Assembly (NCBI GenBank): GCA_901420285.1
Contig: CABDVE010000001.1
Span: forward strand, 1,798,001-1,862,000
Reading direction: 5' to 3'
Source: Stutzerimonas stutzeri
Lineage (GTDB): Bacteria; Pseudomonadota; Gammaproteobacteria; Enterobacterales; Pasteurellaceae
Length of the DNA stretch: 64,000 nt
A model generated the notes under the pieces. It did not search any database. It saw only the letters and a list, made by a program, of their open reading frames with translations, and was not told the DNA's origin. Below are positions 13,185 through 21,151 of the stretch, in pieces. The translations under genes were made by a program, and so were the position numbers. Numbering within the stretch: the first letter of the stretch is position 1; the number at the start of each line of letters is the position of its first letter.

Positions 13185-15023
13185 TTATTTCAACAACGTT
13201 TTATCACGCACCGCGCCTTTATCCGCTGAGGTCGCAAAATATCCAAATACTTTCAATGCAAAAGACACTTCACGTTGGCGGTTGGCAGGCTGCCAGCCTT
13301 TTTGATCTTGCTCGGCACGGCGTGCGGCAAGTTCTTCATCGCTGATAGCAAGGTTGATCGCACGGTTTGGAATGTCGATGTTGATGGTATCACCATCACG
13401 CACTAAACCGATTGCCCCACCGGAAGCCGCTTCCGGAGAAGCGTGACCGATAGACAAGCCCGATGTACCGCCGGAGAAACGTCCGTCCGTTAAGAGGGCA
13501 CATTTTTTGCCTAAGCCCATGGATTTTAAGTAGCTAGTCGGGTAGAGCATTTCTTGCATACCCGGGCCACCTTTCGGGCCTTCATAGCGAATAATCACCA
13601 CGTGACCTTCTTTCACTTTGCCGCCTAAAATGCCGGCTACCGCGTCTTCTTGGCTTTCAAACACGATGGCTTTACCGGTGAATTTCCAGATGGATTCATC
13701 CACGCCTGCGGTTTTTACGATACAGCCGTCTTCGGCGATATTGCCGAATAACACCGCCAAGCCGCCTTCTTGTGAAATGGCATTTTCTTTGTTGCGAATA
13801 CAACCGTTTACGCGGTCGTTATCCACGCTGTCCCAACGGCAATCTTGTGAAAATGCTTGCGTGGTACGAATACCTGCAGGGCCGGCGCGGAAAAATTTGT
13901 GTAACTCTTCGTCTTGGTTGCGGATGATGTCGTATTGGTCAAGTTGTTCGCCCATCGTCAAACCTAACACGGTGTGGGTATTTTTGTGGATTAAGCCCGC
14001 GCGGTCTAATTCGCCTAATAAACCCATAATTCCACCAGCGCGGTGAACATCTTCCATATGGTATTTGTTGGTGTTCGGCGCAATTTTACTTAAGCAAGGC
14101 ACCACGCGGGATAAGCGGTCGATGTCCGCCATTTTGAAATCTACGCCGGCTTCTTGTGCGGCCGCCAATAAGTGCAATACGGTGTTGCTTGAACCGCCCA
14201 TGGCGATATCAAGGCTCATGGCGTTTTCAAAGGCGTCAAAGGTGCCGATTGAACGCGGCAATACGCTGTCGTCGTCTTGTTCGTAATAGCGTTTGCAAAG
14301 TTCAACAATTTGACGACCGGCTTTTAAGAACAATTCTTTGCGGTCTGCGTGAGTAGCAAGCATTGAGCCGTTGCCCGGCAAACTTAAACCTAAGGCTTCC
14401 GTTAAGCAGTTCATAGAATTTGCCGTGAACATACCGGAACAGGAACCACAAGTTGGGCAAGCGGATTTTTCAATGGCTTCGATGCGATCGTCATTCACAT
14501 TCGGATCTGCCGCTTCGATCATGGCATCAATCAAGTCTAAGCGGATTAATTGATCGGAAAGTTTAGTTTTACCAGCTTCCATCGGACCACCTGAAACAAA
14601 AATCGTCGGAATATTCAAACGCATTGCCGCCATTAGCATCCCCGGAGTAATTTTGTCGCAGTTGGAAATACACACCATCGCGTCCGCGCAATGGGCGTTC
14701 ACCATGTATTCCACAGAGTCCGCAATCAAATCGCGTGAAGGCAGAGAATACAACATCCCGCCGTGTCCCATAGCGATTCCATCGTCCACCGCAATGGTGT
14801 TAAATTCTTTCGCCACACCGCCGGCTTTTTCAATTTCTTTGGCGACGAGCTGCCCCATATCTTTTAAGTGAACGTGCCCCGGCACAAATTGGGTGAACGA
14901 GTTCACCACCGCAATAATCGGTTTGCCGAAGTCATTTTCTTTCATTCCCGTAGCACGCCATAGTGCACGCGCACCCGCCATATTGCGACCTTGTGTACTG
15001 GTCGCTGAACGTAGTTTTGGCAT
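13185..15023 (-). CDS. ilvD: Dihydroxy-acid dehydratase IlvD
   Basis: 612 aa from the ATG at 15023, which gives [10 protein letters not shown], the standard N-terminus, behind a GGAGAG ribosome site. The frame is open 40 codons further upstream, but that stretch is repeat-rich spacer and not family-like. Fe-S cluster cysteines are in NCDK (Cys122) and TCGSCSGM (Cys195). It dehydrates dihydroxy acids to 2-oxo acids in the valine/leucine and isoleucine pathways. It lies between ilvM (337 bp upstream) and ilvA (82 bp downstream). Confidence 0.97.
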   Translation of the reverse strand: MPKLRSATSTQGRNMAGARALWRATGMKENDFGKPIIAVVNSFTQFVPGHVHLKDMGQLVAKEIEKAGGVAKEFNTIAVDDGIAMGHGGMLYSLPSRDLIADSVEYMVNAHCADAMVCISNCDKITPGMLMAAMRLNIPTIFVSGGPMEAGKTKLSDQLIRLDLIDAMIEAADPNVNDDRIEAIEKSACPTCGSCSGMFTANSMNCLTEALGLSLPGNGSMLATHADRKELFLKAGRQIVELCKRYYEQDDDSVLPRSIGTFDAFENAMSLDIAMGGSSNTVLHLLAAAQEAGVDFKMADIDRLSRVVPCLSKIAPNTNKYHMEDVHRAGGIMGLLGELDRAGLIHKNTHTVLGLTMGEQLDQYDIIRNQDEELHKFFRAGPAGIRTTQAFSQDCRWDSVDNDRVNGCIRNKENAISQEGGLAVLFGNIAEDGCIVKTAGVDESIWKFTGKAIVFESQEDAVAGILGGKVKEGHVVIIRYEGPKGGPGMQEMLYPTSYLKSMGLGKKCALLTDGRFSGGTSGLSIGHASPEAASGGAIGLVRDGDTINIDIPNRAINLAISDEELAARRAEQDQKGWQPANRQREVSFALKVFGYFATSADKGAVRDKTLLK

Positions 15024-15093
15024 TGATAATCTCTCCAAGTAAATTCTAAGGTTAGTGTATATTATTAATTTCTTCGTTAATTGAGACTGCCAC

Positions 15094-15137
15094 AAACGCT
15101 TGCGTTTGAACGTTGCTTTAGCAACGGCACGAAGTGC
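15094..15137. repeat. Row of three mini-hairpins
   Basis: AAACGC-TT-GCGTTT (15094-15107), CGTTGCT-TT-AGCAACG (15111-15126) and GCAC-GAA-GTGC (15127-15137) follow one another almost without gaps. They lie about 70-115 bp upstream of the ilvD start. The function is unknown. Confidence 0.6.
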
Positions 15138-15153
15138 GAGCAAAGCGAGTCAA

Positions 15154-15322
15154 TCTCCCCTAACCCCTCTTTGCTAAAGAGGGGGATTTTCTTTAGCTAT
15201 TTAATTTATCTGGCTCATTTACGTCTCATTTTATCGATATTTTAATCTTAAATTCGTTAGACGATATTCAAATTTTTCAAAACATTCCCCTCTTTAGCAA
15301 AGAGGGGTTAGGGGAGATTTGG
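15154..15322. repeat. Inverted pair of a 34-bp element containing the CCCCTCTTT palindrome
   Basis: The left copy (about 15153-15186) and right copy (about 15286-15320) are reverse complements over about 34 bp, separated by about 100 bp. Each holds the palindrome CCTCTTTGCTAAAGAGG plus a TCCCCTAA flank. The third copy at 13152 has the palindrome only. The layout resembles small REP-like or MITE-like intergenic repeats. Confidence 0.75.
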
Positions 15323-15360
15323 CAGAAGAAAAGTCAAAGAAATTATTTGATAAAACACTC

Positions 15361-15579
15361 TTAATTAACAGTTAAAACATCCGGCAACTTCACCAACTGA
15401 TTCACCAATAAATCCAAAGTGCGGTCGGATTTTACGGTGAATTTTAACCGCACTTTGCCGTCAATCAGTTCCATTACCATTTTTGTCACGATAAAACCGC
15501 GATGGCGCACGACGCGGAGAATGCGTTCCAGCACTTCAATGCGGTGCTGAGCGACGACTTCAATTTGATATGAATTCAT
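15361..15579 (-). CDS. ilvM: Acetolactate synthase II small (regulatory) subunit IlvM
   Basis: 72 aa from the ATG at 15579, giving [13 protein letters not shown]. The ATGA overlap with the ilvG stop fixes this start. It has a single ACT-like domain and pairs with IlvG in the valine-insensitive acetohydroxyacid synthase II. One exact 12-mer (15537-15548) and two exact uptake signals in opposite orientation (15417-15425 and 15447-15455) lie inside this very short gene. Confidence 0.92.
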   Translation of the reverse strand: MNSYQIEVVAQHRIEVLERILRVVRHRGFIVTKMVMELIDGKVRLKFTVKSDRTLDLLVNQLVKLPDVLTVN

Positions 15580-17237
15580 GCGTTCATCTCCTCCACCATA
15601 TCGGCATTGCACGCGCCCGGTGGCACGAGCGGCCAGACACATTCATCAGGCGGAATGCATACTTGCAATAAATAGGCGCTGTCGCTTTCCAGCAATCGGG
15701 TGAGCGCGCCATCCACTTCATCGGCAGATTCAATACGTTCTGCCGGAATGCCAAAAGCGTTGGCGAGCATCACGAAATCCGGATTGTCATCTAAAATGGT
15801 TTCGCTGCGACGTTTGTTCCAGAATAAATCCTGCCATTGGCGCACCATGCCTAAGCGTTGGTTATCAAGCAATACGATTTTTACCGGCAGCTTGCCGCGT
15901 TTGATTGAACCGAGTTCTTGTACATTCATCATAAAAGAACCGTCGCCGGTGACGAGAATTACGTCATCTTGCGGACGCGCTTTTTTCGCGCCCACGGCAG
16001 CCGGAAGCCCAAAACCCATGGTGCCGAAACCGGCAGACGTGATGTAATTTTCAGGCGCGAAATGCTGCATATGCTGCGCCGACCACATTTGGTGCTGCCC
16101 TACATCGGTACAAATTATTGCGCTTTGCGCTTTGCGTTGAGAAAGAGTATTGAGCAACGCCCAAGGATCAATCGGTCGATTGCCGACATTATCCACATAA
16201 GTGAAATCTAATTTGGCTTTCAGAGCGCGAACGTGCGCACACCAAGGTTCAATGTCTAAAGGTTGTTTAAGTGCGTTTAATGCTTGAATGAGATCGCCTT
16301 GTAATGCCACCTCGGCTTTGCGAAGTTTATGGATTTCTGCCGCATCAATATCACAATGAATCACTTTGGCGTGCGGGGCGAAGGTGTCCAGTTTACCGGT
16401 TACGCGATCATCAAAACGCGCACCACAAACAAGCAATAGATCACATTCTTGCACGGCGAAGTTTGCGGCTTTCGTGCCGTGCATGCCAATCATCCCCATA
16501 TACACATCATCACTTGGATCAATCGCGCCCAAGCCTTTTAGAGTAGAAACTGACGGCATACGGGTTTGCGCTAAAAACTCACGCAACGCAGGCACGGCTT
16601 TTGCCATACCGACACCGCCGCCCACATAAAGCACAGGTTTTTTTGCGTTTTTTAATAATTCATTGGCTTGCGCGAGATTGTCTGCAGAAAGTGCGGTCGG
16701 TTTTGCCGGGGTTTTTACATAAGCTTTCACGTGCGCCGGCACGTCGCCTACTTGAACATTACGCGGTATGTCGATTAATACCGGGCCGGGGCGACCGCTT
16801 TGTGCGATTTCAAAAGCTTGCGCAAAAACGTCTGCCAATTCGTCCGCACTTTGCACGATAAAACTGTGTTTGGTACAAGCAAGGGATAAGCCTAGCACGT
16901 CTGCTTCTTGAAAGGCATCAGTACCGATTAACGACGCGGCGACTTGCCCTGTGATTGCCACCACAGGAACGGAGTCCATCATCGCATCGCCCAAGCCTGT
17001 AATCAGATTCGTCGCGCCAGGGCCGGAAGTGGCGATACACACGCCCACTTTACCGCTGGAACGCGCATAACCAATGGCCGCCATGGCAGCGCCTTGTTCG
17101 TTGCGACACAGTAAATGGTCCAAGCCGGAATCGTAAAGCGCATCGTAGGTCGGCATAATTGCACCGCCGGGATAGCCGAAAATTGTGTTCACATTATGTG
17201 CCTTGATACATTCAATTAATAATTGCGCTCCCGTCAT
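15576..17237 (-). CDS. ilvG: Acetolactate synthase II large subunit IlvG
   Basis: 553 aa, a ThDP enzyme. The catalytic glutamate is Glu47 (CRNEQGA) and the ThDP/Mg motif starts [12 protein letters not shown] (about 430-455). It condenses pyruvate with pyruvate or 2-oxobutanoate, the first common step of branched-chain synthesis. It is intact, unlike the frameshifted ilvG of E. coli K-12. It heads ilvGMDA; ilvE is not in the cluster. I find no leader peptide or attenuator in the 137 bp upstream. An uptake signal lies at about 16689-16697. Confidence 0.96.
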   Translation of the reverse strand: MTGAQLLIECIKAHNVNTIFGYPGGAIMPTYDALYDSGLDHLLCRNEQGAAMAAIGYARSSGKVGVCIATSGPGATNLITGLGDAMMDSVPVVAITGQVAASLIGTDAFQEADVLGLSLACTKHSFIVQSADELADVFAQAFEIAQSGRPGPVLIDIPRNVQVGDVPAHVKAYVKTPAKPTALSADNLAQANELLKNAKKPVLYVGGGVGMAKAVPALREFLAQTRMPSVSTLKGLGAIDPSDDVYMGMIGMHGTKAANFAVQECDLLLVCGARFDDRVTGKLDTFAPHAKVIHCDIDAAEIHKLRKAEVALQGDLIQALNALKQPLDIEPWCAHVRALKAKLDFTYVDNVGNRPIDPWALLNTLSQRKAQSAIICTDVGQHQMWSAQHMQHFAPENYITSAGFGTMGFGLPAAVGAKKARPQDDVILVTGDGSFMMNVQELGSIKRGKLPVKIVLLDNQRLGMVRQWQDLFWNKRRSETILDDNPDFVMLANAFGIPAERIESADEVDGALTRLLESDSAYLLQVCIPPDECVWPLVPPGACNADMVEEMNA

Positions 17238-17271
17238 AGCTTATCCTATTACCATTTAATTCAGGAGCAGC

Positions 17272-17277
17272 ATTATA
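17272..17277 (-). promoter_or_regulatory. Candidate -10 box of the ilvG promoter
   Basis: A perfect TATAAT on the minus strand, about 35 bp before the ilvG start. The -35 region is weak. An AGGAT ribosome site precedes the ATG. Confidence 0.5.
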
Positions 17278-17345
17278 ACGAAAAATAAAGTGGTTTGTTG
17301 ATAAAATCGGATGCATTACAGATTTAATCGACGTAGAATAAAGAA

Positions 17346-17358
17346 GATAATGATTATC
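17346..17358 (+). promoter_or_regulatory. Candidate Fur box upstream of the cupin gene
   Basis: GATAAT-G-ATTATC is a perfect inverted hexamer pair with a 1-bp centre (the 6-1-6 form of a Fur site). It matches 12 of the first 13 bases of the 19-bp Fur consensus and lies just upstream of the AAGGAG ribosome site of the cupin gene. Predicted from sequence only. Confidence 0.5.
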
Positions 17359-17374
17359 AACTAAGGAGTAAAAT

Positions 17375-17710
17375 ATGTTAAAAAATATTGAAAAAGCTAC
17401 CGTATTAAAATTGGTCGATCAAATTTCCTACCAAGATGGGCAAGTCATCAGCAAAACCCTCGGACAAAATCAAGGTGTTGGTTTAACCCTGTTTTGCCTA
17501 CCTAAAGACGAAGAAATAAGTGCTCACAAATCGCGAGGTGACGCACTTGTCACACTTTTGGAGGGGCGAGCCAAAATTACCATTGATGATAAAGACTACA
17601 TTGTTTCTGCCGGCGAAAGTATTGTATTACCGGCAAACCATCCGCACGCATTATATGCATTAGAAAATTTCAAATTTTTACTTACTGTTGTTTTTCCAAA
17701 AGAAGCATAG
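17375..17710 (+). CDS. Small cupin-domain protein
   Basis: 111 aa, a single beta-barrel cupin. The first motif region is around LPKDEEISAHKSRGDALVTLLEG and the second around LPANHPHALYA, with histidines positioned to bind metal. No signal peptide. A strong AAGGAG ribosome site precedes the ATG. Single-domain cupins of this kind are often of unknown substrate, so no reaction is assigned. The gene is divergent from ilvG and ends at a strong bidirectional terminator. A Fur-like site in its promoter region suggests control by iron. Confidence 0.8.
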   Translation: MLKNIEKATVLKLVDQISYQDGQVISKTLGQNQGVGLTLFCLPKDEEISAHKSRGDALVTLLEGRAKITIDDKDYIVSAGESIVLPANHPHALYALENFKFLLTVVFPKEA

Positions 17711-17735
17711 CGGAAATTAAACCGGTCTTTATCAT

Positions 17736-17782
17736 AAAGATCTGTCTCCCGCATAATAAAATATGCGGGAGACAGATCTTTT
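17736..17782. terminator. Bidirectional terminator with an 18-bp perfect stem
   Basis: Arms AGATCTGTCTCCCGCAT and ATGCGGGAGACAGATCT enclose a loop of about 8 nt. An A-run lies on the left and a T-run on the right. It serves the cupin gene and possibly also serA from the other side. Confidence 0.85.
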
Positions 17783-17812
17783 TATGGAAAATTATAACTG
17801 CTTTAATTAAAT

Positions 17813-17857
17813 AGCACCGCATTGGAGCCTTGTCTGACAAGGGGTCAATGCGGTGCT
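17813..17857. repeat. Nested inverted pair of the 12-mer CAATGCGGTGCT
   Basis: Inverted exact copies at 17813-17824 and 17846-17857 enclose a second perfect hairpin (CCTTGTC-T-GACAAGG). The whole 45 bp can fold as one long stem. It lies just past the serA stop on the minus strand, so it could act as a terminator or mRNA 3' end. The T-run after the stem is weak. Confidence 0.85.
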
Positions 17858-17885
17858 GTTTTAAGGTTCCGATTTCATGGCTCGG

Positions 17886-19118
17886 CTAATACAACACACG
17901 TGCACGAATGGTGCCGTCGATTTCGCGTAACTTAGCCAATAGCGGTGCGGAATCTTCGGTTTCCACATCCACCACCACATAGCCGATTTTTGGATCGGTT
18001 TGTAAATATTGCGCCGCGATATTGACATTGGCTTGAACGAAAACTTGGTTGAGTTTGTTCAAAATACCCGGACGATTTTCGTGAATGTGTAATAAACGTT
18101 TAGTGCCTTCGTGTTCCGGCAAGGATACTTCCGGGAAGTTTACTGAAGAAAGGGTTGAGCCGTTGTCGGAATATTTAACGAATTTGCCCGCCACTTCAAA
18201 ACCGATATTTTCTTGCGCTTCCGCCGTGGAACCGCCGATATGTGGCGTTAAAATGACGTTGTCGAATTCGCGTAACGGAGAAACAAACTCTTCATTGATC
18301 GAAGCTGGTTCGACCGGGAATACGTCGATTGCCGCGCCATGCACCTTGCCGTTTTTTAAGGCCTGCGCCAAAGCATCAATATCCACGACGCTACCGCGCG
18401 CCGCATTAATTAAAATGGCGCCTTGTTTTAATTGCGCGATACGTTCGGCGCTCATTAAATTACGGGTCGAAGGCAATTCGGGCACGTGCAAGGAAATGAC
18501 ATCGCAAGAACCAAGCAATTCTTCCAGATTGCGCACTTGCTTGGCATTACCAAGTGGCAATTTGTTTTCGATATCGTAGAAATGCACGTCCATACCTAAA
18601 GATTCGGCAATGATACTTAATTGCGAGCCGATATGCCCGTAACCCACAATACCTAATTTTTTACCGCGTACTTCATGGGCGCCCACGGCAGATTTATTCC
18701 ATACGCCACGATGTACTTCCGCATTGGCCTTTGGCACGTTGCGCATAAGCAATAAAATTTCCCCTAATACCAATTCCGCCACAGAGCGCGTGTTGGAGAA
18801 CGGTGCGTTAAACACCGGAATACCGCGCGCTTTCGCCGCGTTTAAATCGACTTGATTGGTGCCGATACAAAAACAGCCTACGGCAATTAATTTTGGTGCT
18901 GCATCGATCATTTCAGCGGTCAAATGGGTACGCGAACGCAAACCGATAAAATGCGCATCTTTAATCGCCGCTTTTAATTCGTTGCCATCCAGCGCTTTTT
19001 TGTAATAATCGATATTTGTATAACCCGCCTCGTGAAGCGTATCCAGCGCACTTTGATGCACGCCTTCCAGTAGTACGAATTTAATTTTAGATTTGTCGAG
19101 TGAAACTTTGTTTGTCAT
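17886..19118 (-). CDS. serA: D-3-phosphoglycerate dehydrogenase SerA
   Basis: 410 aa from the ATG at 19118 (MTNKVSLDKSKIKF), chosen because it aligns with the usual N-terminus and has AAGGA upstream; an earlier in-frame ATG would add 12 residues. The NAD-binding fold has GIVGYGHIGSQ, the catalytic region AARGSVVD, and the catalytic His is in TPHIGGST. A C-terminal ACT domain (about 335-410) is the serine-feedback site. It makes 3-phosphohydroxypyruvate, the first step of serine synthesis. rpiA lies 65 bp upstream in the same direction, a Pasteurellaceae pairing. Confidence 0.96.
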   Translation of the reverse strand: MTNKVSLDKSKIKFVLLEGVHQSALDTLHEAGYTNIDYYKKALDGNELKAAIKDAHFIGLRSRTHLTAEMIDAAPKLIAVGCFCIGTNQVDLNAAKARGIPVFNAPFSNTRSVAELVLGEILLLMRNVPKANAEVHRGVWNKSAVGAHEVRGKKLGIVGYGHIGSQLSIIAESLGMDVHFYDIENKLPLGNAKQVRNLEELLGSCDVISLHVPELPSTRNLMSAERIAQLKQGAILINAARGSVVDIDALAQALKNGKVHGAAIDVFPVEPASINEEFVSPLREFDNVILTPHIGGSTAEAQENIGFEVAGKFVKYSDNGSTLSSVNFPEVSLPEHEGTKRLLHIHENRPGILNKLNQVFVQANVNIAAQYLQTDPKIGYVVVDVETEDSAPLLAKLREIDGTIRARVLY

Positions 19119-19183
19119 AGTTGCATCCTTATTTCTTATTTTAAAACTCTTCACATCGCATGACGGTCAATATGCCTTCCACA

Positions 19184-19843
19184 TCATTCGATAATTTTTG
19201 CCCCTTCCGGCGTGCCGACAATGACTATATCTGCGGTACGTAAAGCAAAAATACCGTTAGTCACTACGCCCGCAATGTTATTTAATTCTTTTTCCATTTC
19301 CACCGGATTTAAAATGGCGAAATTGTGCACGTCTAAAATCACATTGCCATTATCTGTCACCACGCCTTCGCGATATTCCGGCATACCACCCAAAGCGACT
19401 AATTTTCTACTCACTTGCGAACGCGCCATCGGAATGACTTCCACCGGCAATGGGAAAGTCGAGCCCAACACGTCCACCTGTTTGCCGGCATCCACGATAC
19501 AAATAAATTTCTTTGCCAAAGCTGCCACGATTTTCTCGCGAGTCAGTGCCGCCCCGCCACCTTTAATCATCATTTTTTGTGGATTGATTTCATCCGCCCC
19601 GTCCACATAAATATCTAATCCCGACACGTCATTGGCGCTAAATACTTCAATGCCTTGTTTACGAAGCAAGGCTTCCGATGCTTTTGAAGCCGCCACGGCA
19701 CCTTTAATTTGATTTTTCAGCGCACCTAAGGCTTCGATAAAACAGTTCACCGTAGAACCGCTCCCCACGCCCACCACAGTATCCGCTTTGACATATTGCA
19801 AAGCGGCTTGCGCGGCGATTTTTTTCATTTCCAATTGATTCAT
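19184..19843 (-). CDS. rpiA: Ribose-5-phosphate isomerase A
   Basis: 219 aa, the same size as the E. coli enzyme. Family motifs [15 protein letters not shown] (about 25-39), DGADEINP (about 81-88) and [12 protein letters not shown] (about 94-105) are present. It interconverts ribose-5-phosphate and ribulose-5-phosphate. It lies directly upstream of serA, probably in one transcript. Confidence 0.97.
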   Translation of the reverse strand: MNQLEMKKIAAQAALQYVKADTVVGVGSGSTVNCFIEALGALKNQIKGAVAASKASEALLRKQGIEVFSANDVSGLDIYVDGADEINPQKMMIKGGGAALTREKIVAALAKKFICIVDAGKQVDVLGSTFPLPVEVIPMARSQVSRKLVALGGMPEYREGVVTDNGNVILDVHNFAILNPVEMEKELNNIAGVVTNGIFALRTADIVIVGTPEGAKIIE

Positions 19844-19948
19844 TTTTGTTCCTATTTTTTAAGAAGTAAACGGTTGCGTTACTTTAATACGCACGTTTTA
19901 AATAAACAAGCGCAAATTTTTATCCACCAATATGAAAAATCATGCCAT

Positions 19949-21100
19949 TTATTCTTCCACTAAAAACAATTCCAACAATTCGTTTAAAAACAATTTACCA
20001 TGTTCGGTGATTTGCCAAAAATCGGCATTTTCTACGACATAATTTTGTGCGACGGCCAAATCGATCTGATGTTTAACCGTGCTTTGCGATAAGCCCGTGT
20101 AAGCTTCGAACTCGCGTTTCGGCACCGCATCTAATAGTCGAAAACGGTTCATAAAGAACTCGAAAGGGCGCTCTGCATATGGCACATTTTTTTCTTCGTA
20201 AAGATATTCACCGCGCAAATAGCCTTTCGGATGCTTGGTTTTAGAAAAACGTAAAATCCCGCCGTGTGAGAAACTGAGCTTGCCGTGAGCACCGCATCCA
20301 ATCGCCAAATAATCGCCGAAACGCCAGTAATTCAAATTATGTTCACATTGGAAACCCGGCTTGGCGTAAGCGGACGTTTCATATTGTCGATAACCGGCCG
20401 CGGTTAAAAATTGGTGTCCCTGCTCGAAAATATCCCAAAGTTCGTCATCGTCCGGTAATTTCGGCGAACGATAAGCAAACAACGTGTTCGGCTCAATAGT
20501 GAGCTGATACCAAGAAAGATGCGGCGGTGCAAGCTCAACGGCTTGGCGTAAATCGTCTAAGGCTTCCGCTAAAGTTTGATTCGGCAAACCGTGCATTAAA
20601 TCCAAGTTGAAACTTTGCAGCCCGGAAACTTTCGCCAAGTGAACCGCACGTTTAGCCTCGGCGGCGTTATGAATGCGTCCTAAACGTTGCAGTTTGTCGT
20701 CGTTAAAGCTTTGAATTCCCATAGAAATACGGGTTACGCCGGCGGCAACATAGCCTTTAAAGCGTTCCGCTTCCACCGTACCGGGATTGGCTTCCAAAGT
20801 GATTTCGATGTTTTCTTCAAACGGAATTTGCGCTTTCACGCCGTTTAACAGGCGTGCAATACCTTCTGCCGAAAATAAACTCGGGGTGCCGCCACCGATA
20901 AAAATCGAACGCAATTTGCGCTTTTGCACGGAAGGTTGGAAGCGCGCTAAATCCGCCTGCAAATCCAGCAGAAGATGACGAATGTAGTCGTTTTCAGGTA
21001 TTTCGCCCTTTTGCGAGTGAGAATTAAAATCGCAATACGGGCATTTTTGTACGCACCAAGGAATATGAATATATAGAGAAAGGGGAGGAACGCGGAGCAT
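19949..21100 (-). CDS. hemW: Radical SAM heme chaperone HemW
   Basis: About 383 aa from one of two adjacent ATGs (21103 or 21100); the choice gives MLRVPPLSLYIHIPWC, like E. coli HemW. The radical-SAM CxxxCxxC motif is in IPWCVQKCPYCDF. The frame is open to 21142, but that stretch is the lon terminator hairpin. HemN-like proteins of this branch lack coproporphyrinogen oxidase activity and act as heme-insertion chaperones. True HemN is at 34819-36186. A GAT variant of the 12-mer lies at about 20289. Confidence 0.88.
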   Translation of the reverse strand: MLRVPPLSLYIHIPWCVQKCPYCDFNSHSQKGEIPENDYIRHLLLDLQADLARFQPSVQKRKLRSIFIGGGTPSLFSAEGIARLLNGVKAQIPFEENIEITLEANPGTVEAERFKGYVAAGVTRISMGIQSFNDDKLQRLGRIHNAAEAKRAVHLAKVSGLQSFNLDLMHGLPNQTLAEALDDLRQAVELAPPHLSWYQLTIEPNTLFAYRSPKLPDDDELWDIFEQGHQFLTAAGYRQYETSAYAKPGFQCEHNLNYWRFGDYLAIGCGAHGKLSFSHGGILRFSKTKHPKGYLRGEYLYEEKNVPYAERPFEFFMNRFRLLDAVPKREFEAYTGLSQSTVKHQIDLAVAQNYVVENADFWQITEHGKLFLNELLELFLVEE

Positions 21101-21110
21101 CATGTTCAAA

Positions 21111-21140
21111 ATAAAAAGGGCTTGTTTGATTAACAAGCCC
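21111..21140 (-). terminator. Terminator downstream of lon
   Basis: Minus strand: GGGCTTGTT - 5-nt loop - AACAAGCCC followed by a TTTTTATTTT tract, about 12 bp past the lon stop and immediately upstream of the hemW start codon. It separates lon from hemW expression, or acts as an attenuator for hemW. Confidence 0.85.
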
Positions 21141-21151
21141 AAAGTGTATCA

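Larger units (their letters stand above)
15024..15360. other. ilvM-ilvD spacer (337 bp), repeat-rich, no gene
   Basis: An unusually long gap inside an operon. It holds three small hairpins next to ilvD (15094-15137) and two inverted copies of a 34-bp element (15154-15186 and 15286-15320). I see no plausible coding frame. The spacer could hold an internal promoter or mRNA-processing signals. Confidence 0.75.

Noticed and set aside
15024-15143. Upstream extension of ilvD by 40 codons
   Set aside because: It is translated from the mini-hairpin spacer, lacks family similarity, and a good ribosome site precedes the ATG at 15023.
17238-17374. Attenuator or leader peptide for ilvG
   Set aside because: I looked for a run of branched-chain codons and a terminator stem upstream of ilvG; neither is visible in the 137 bp.
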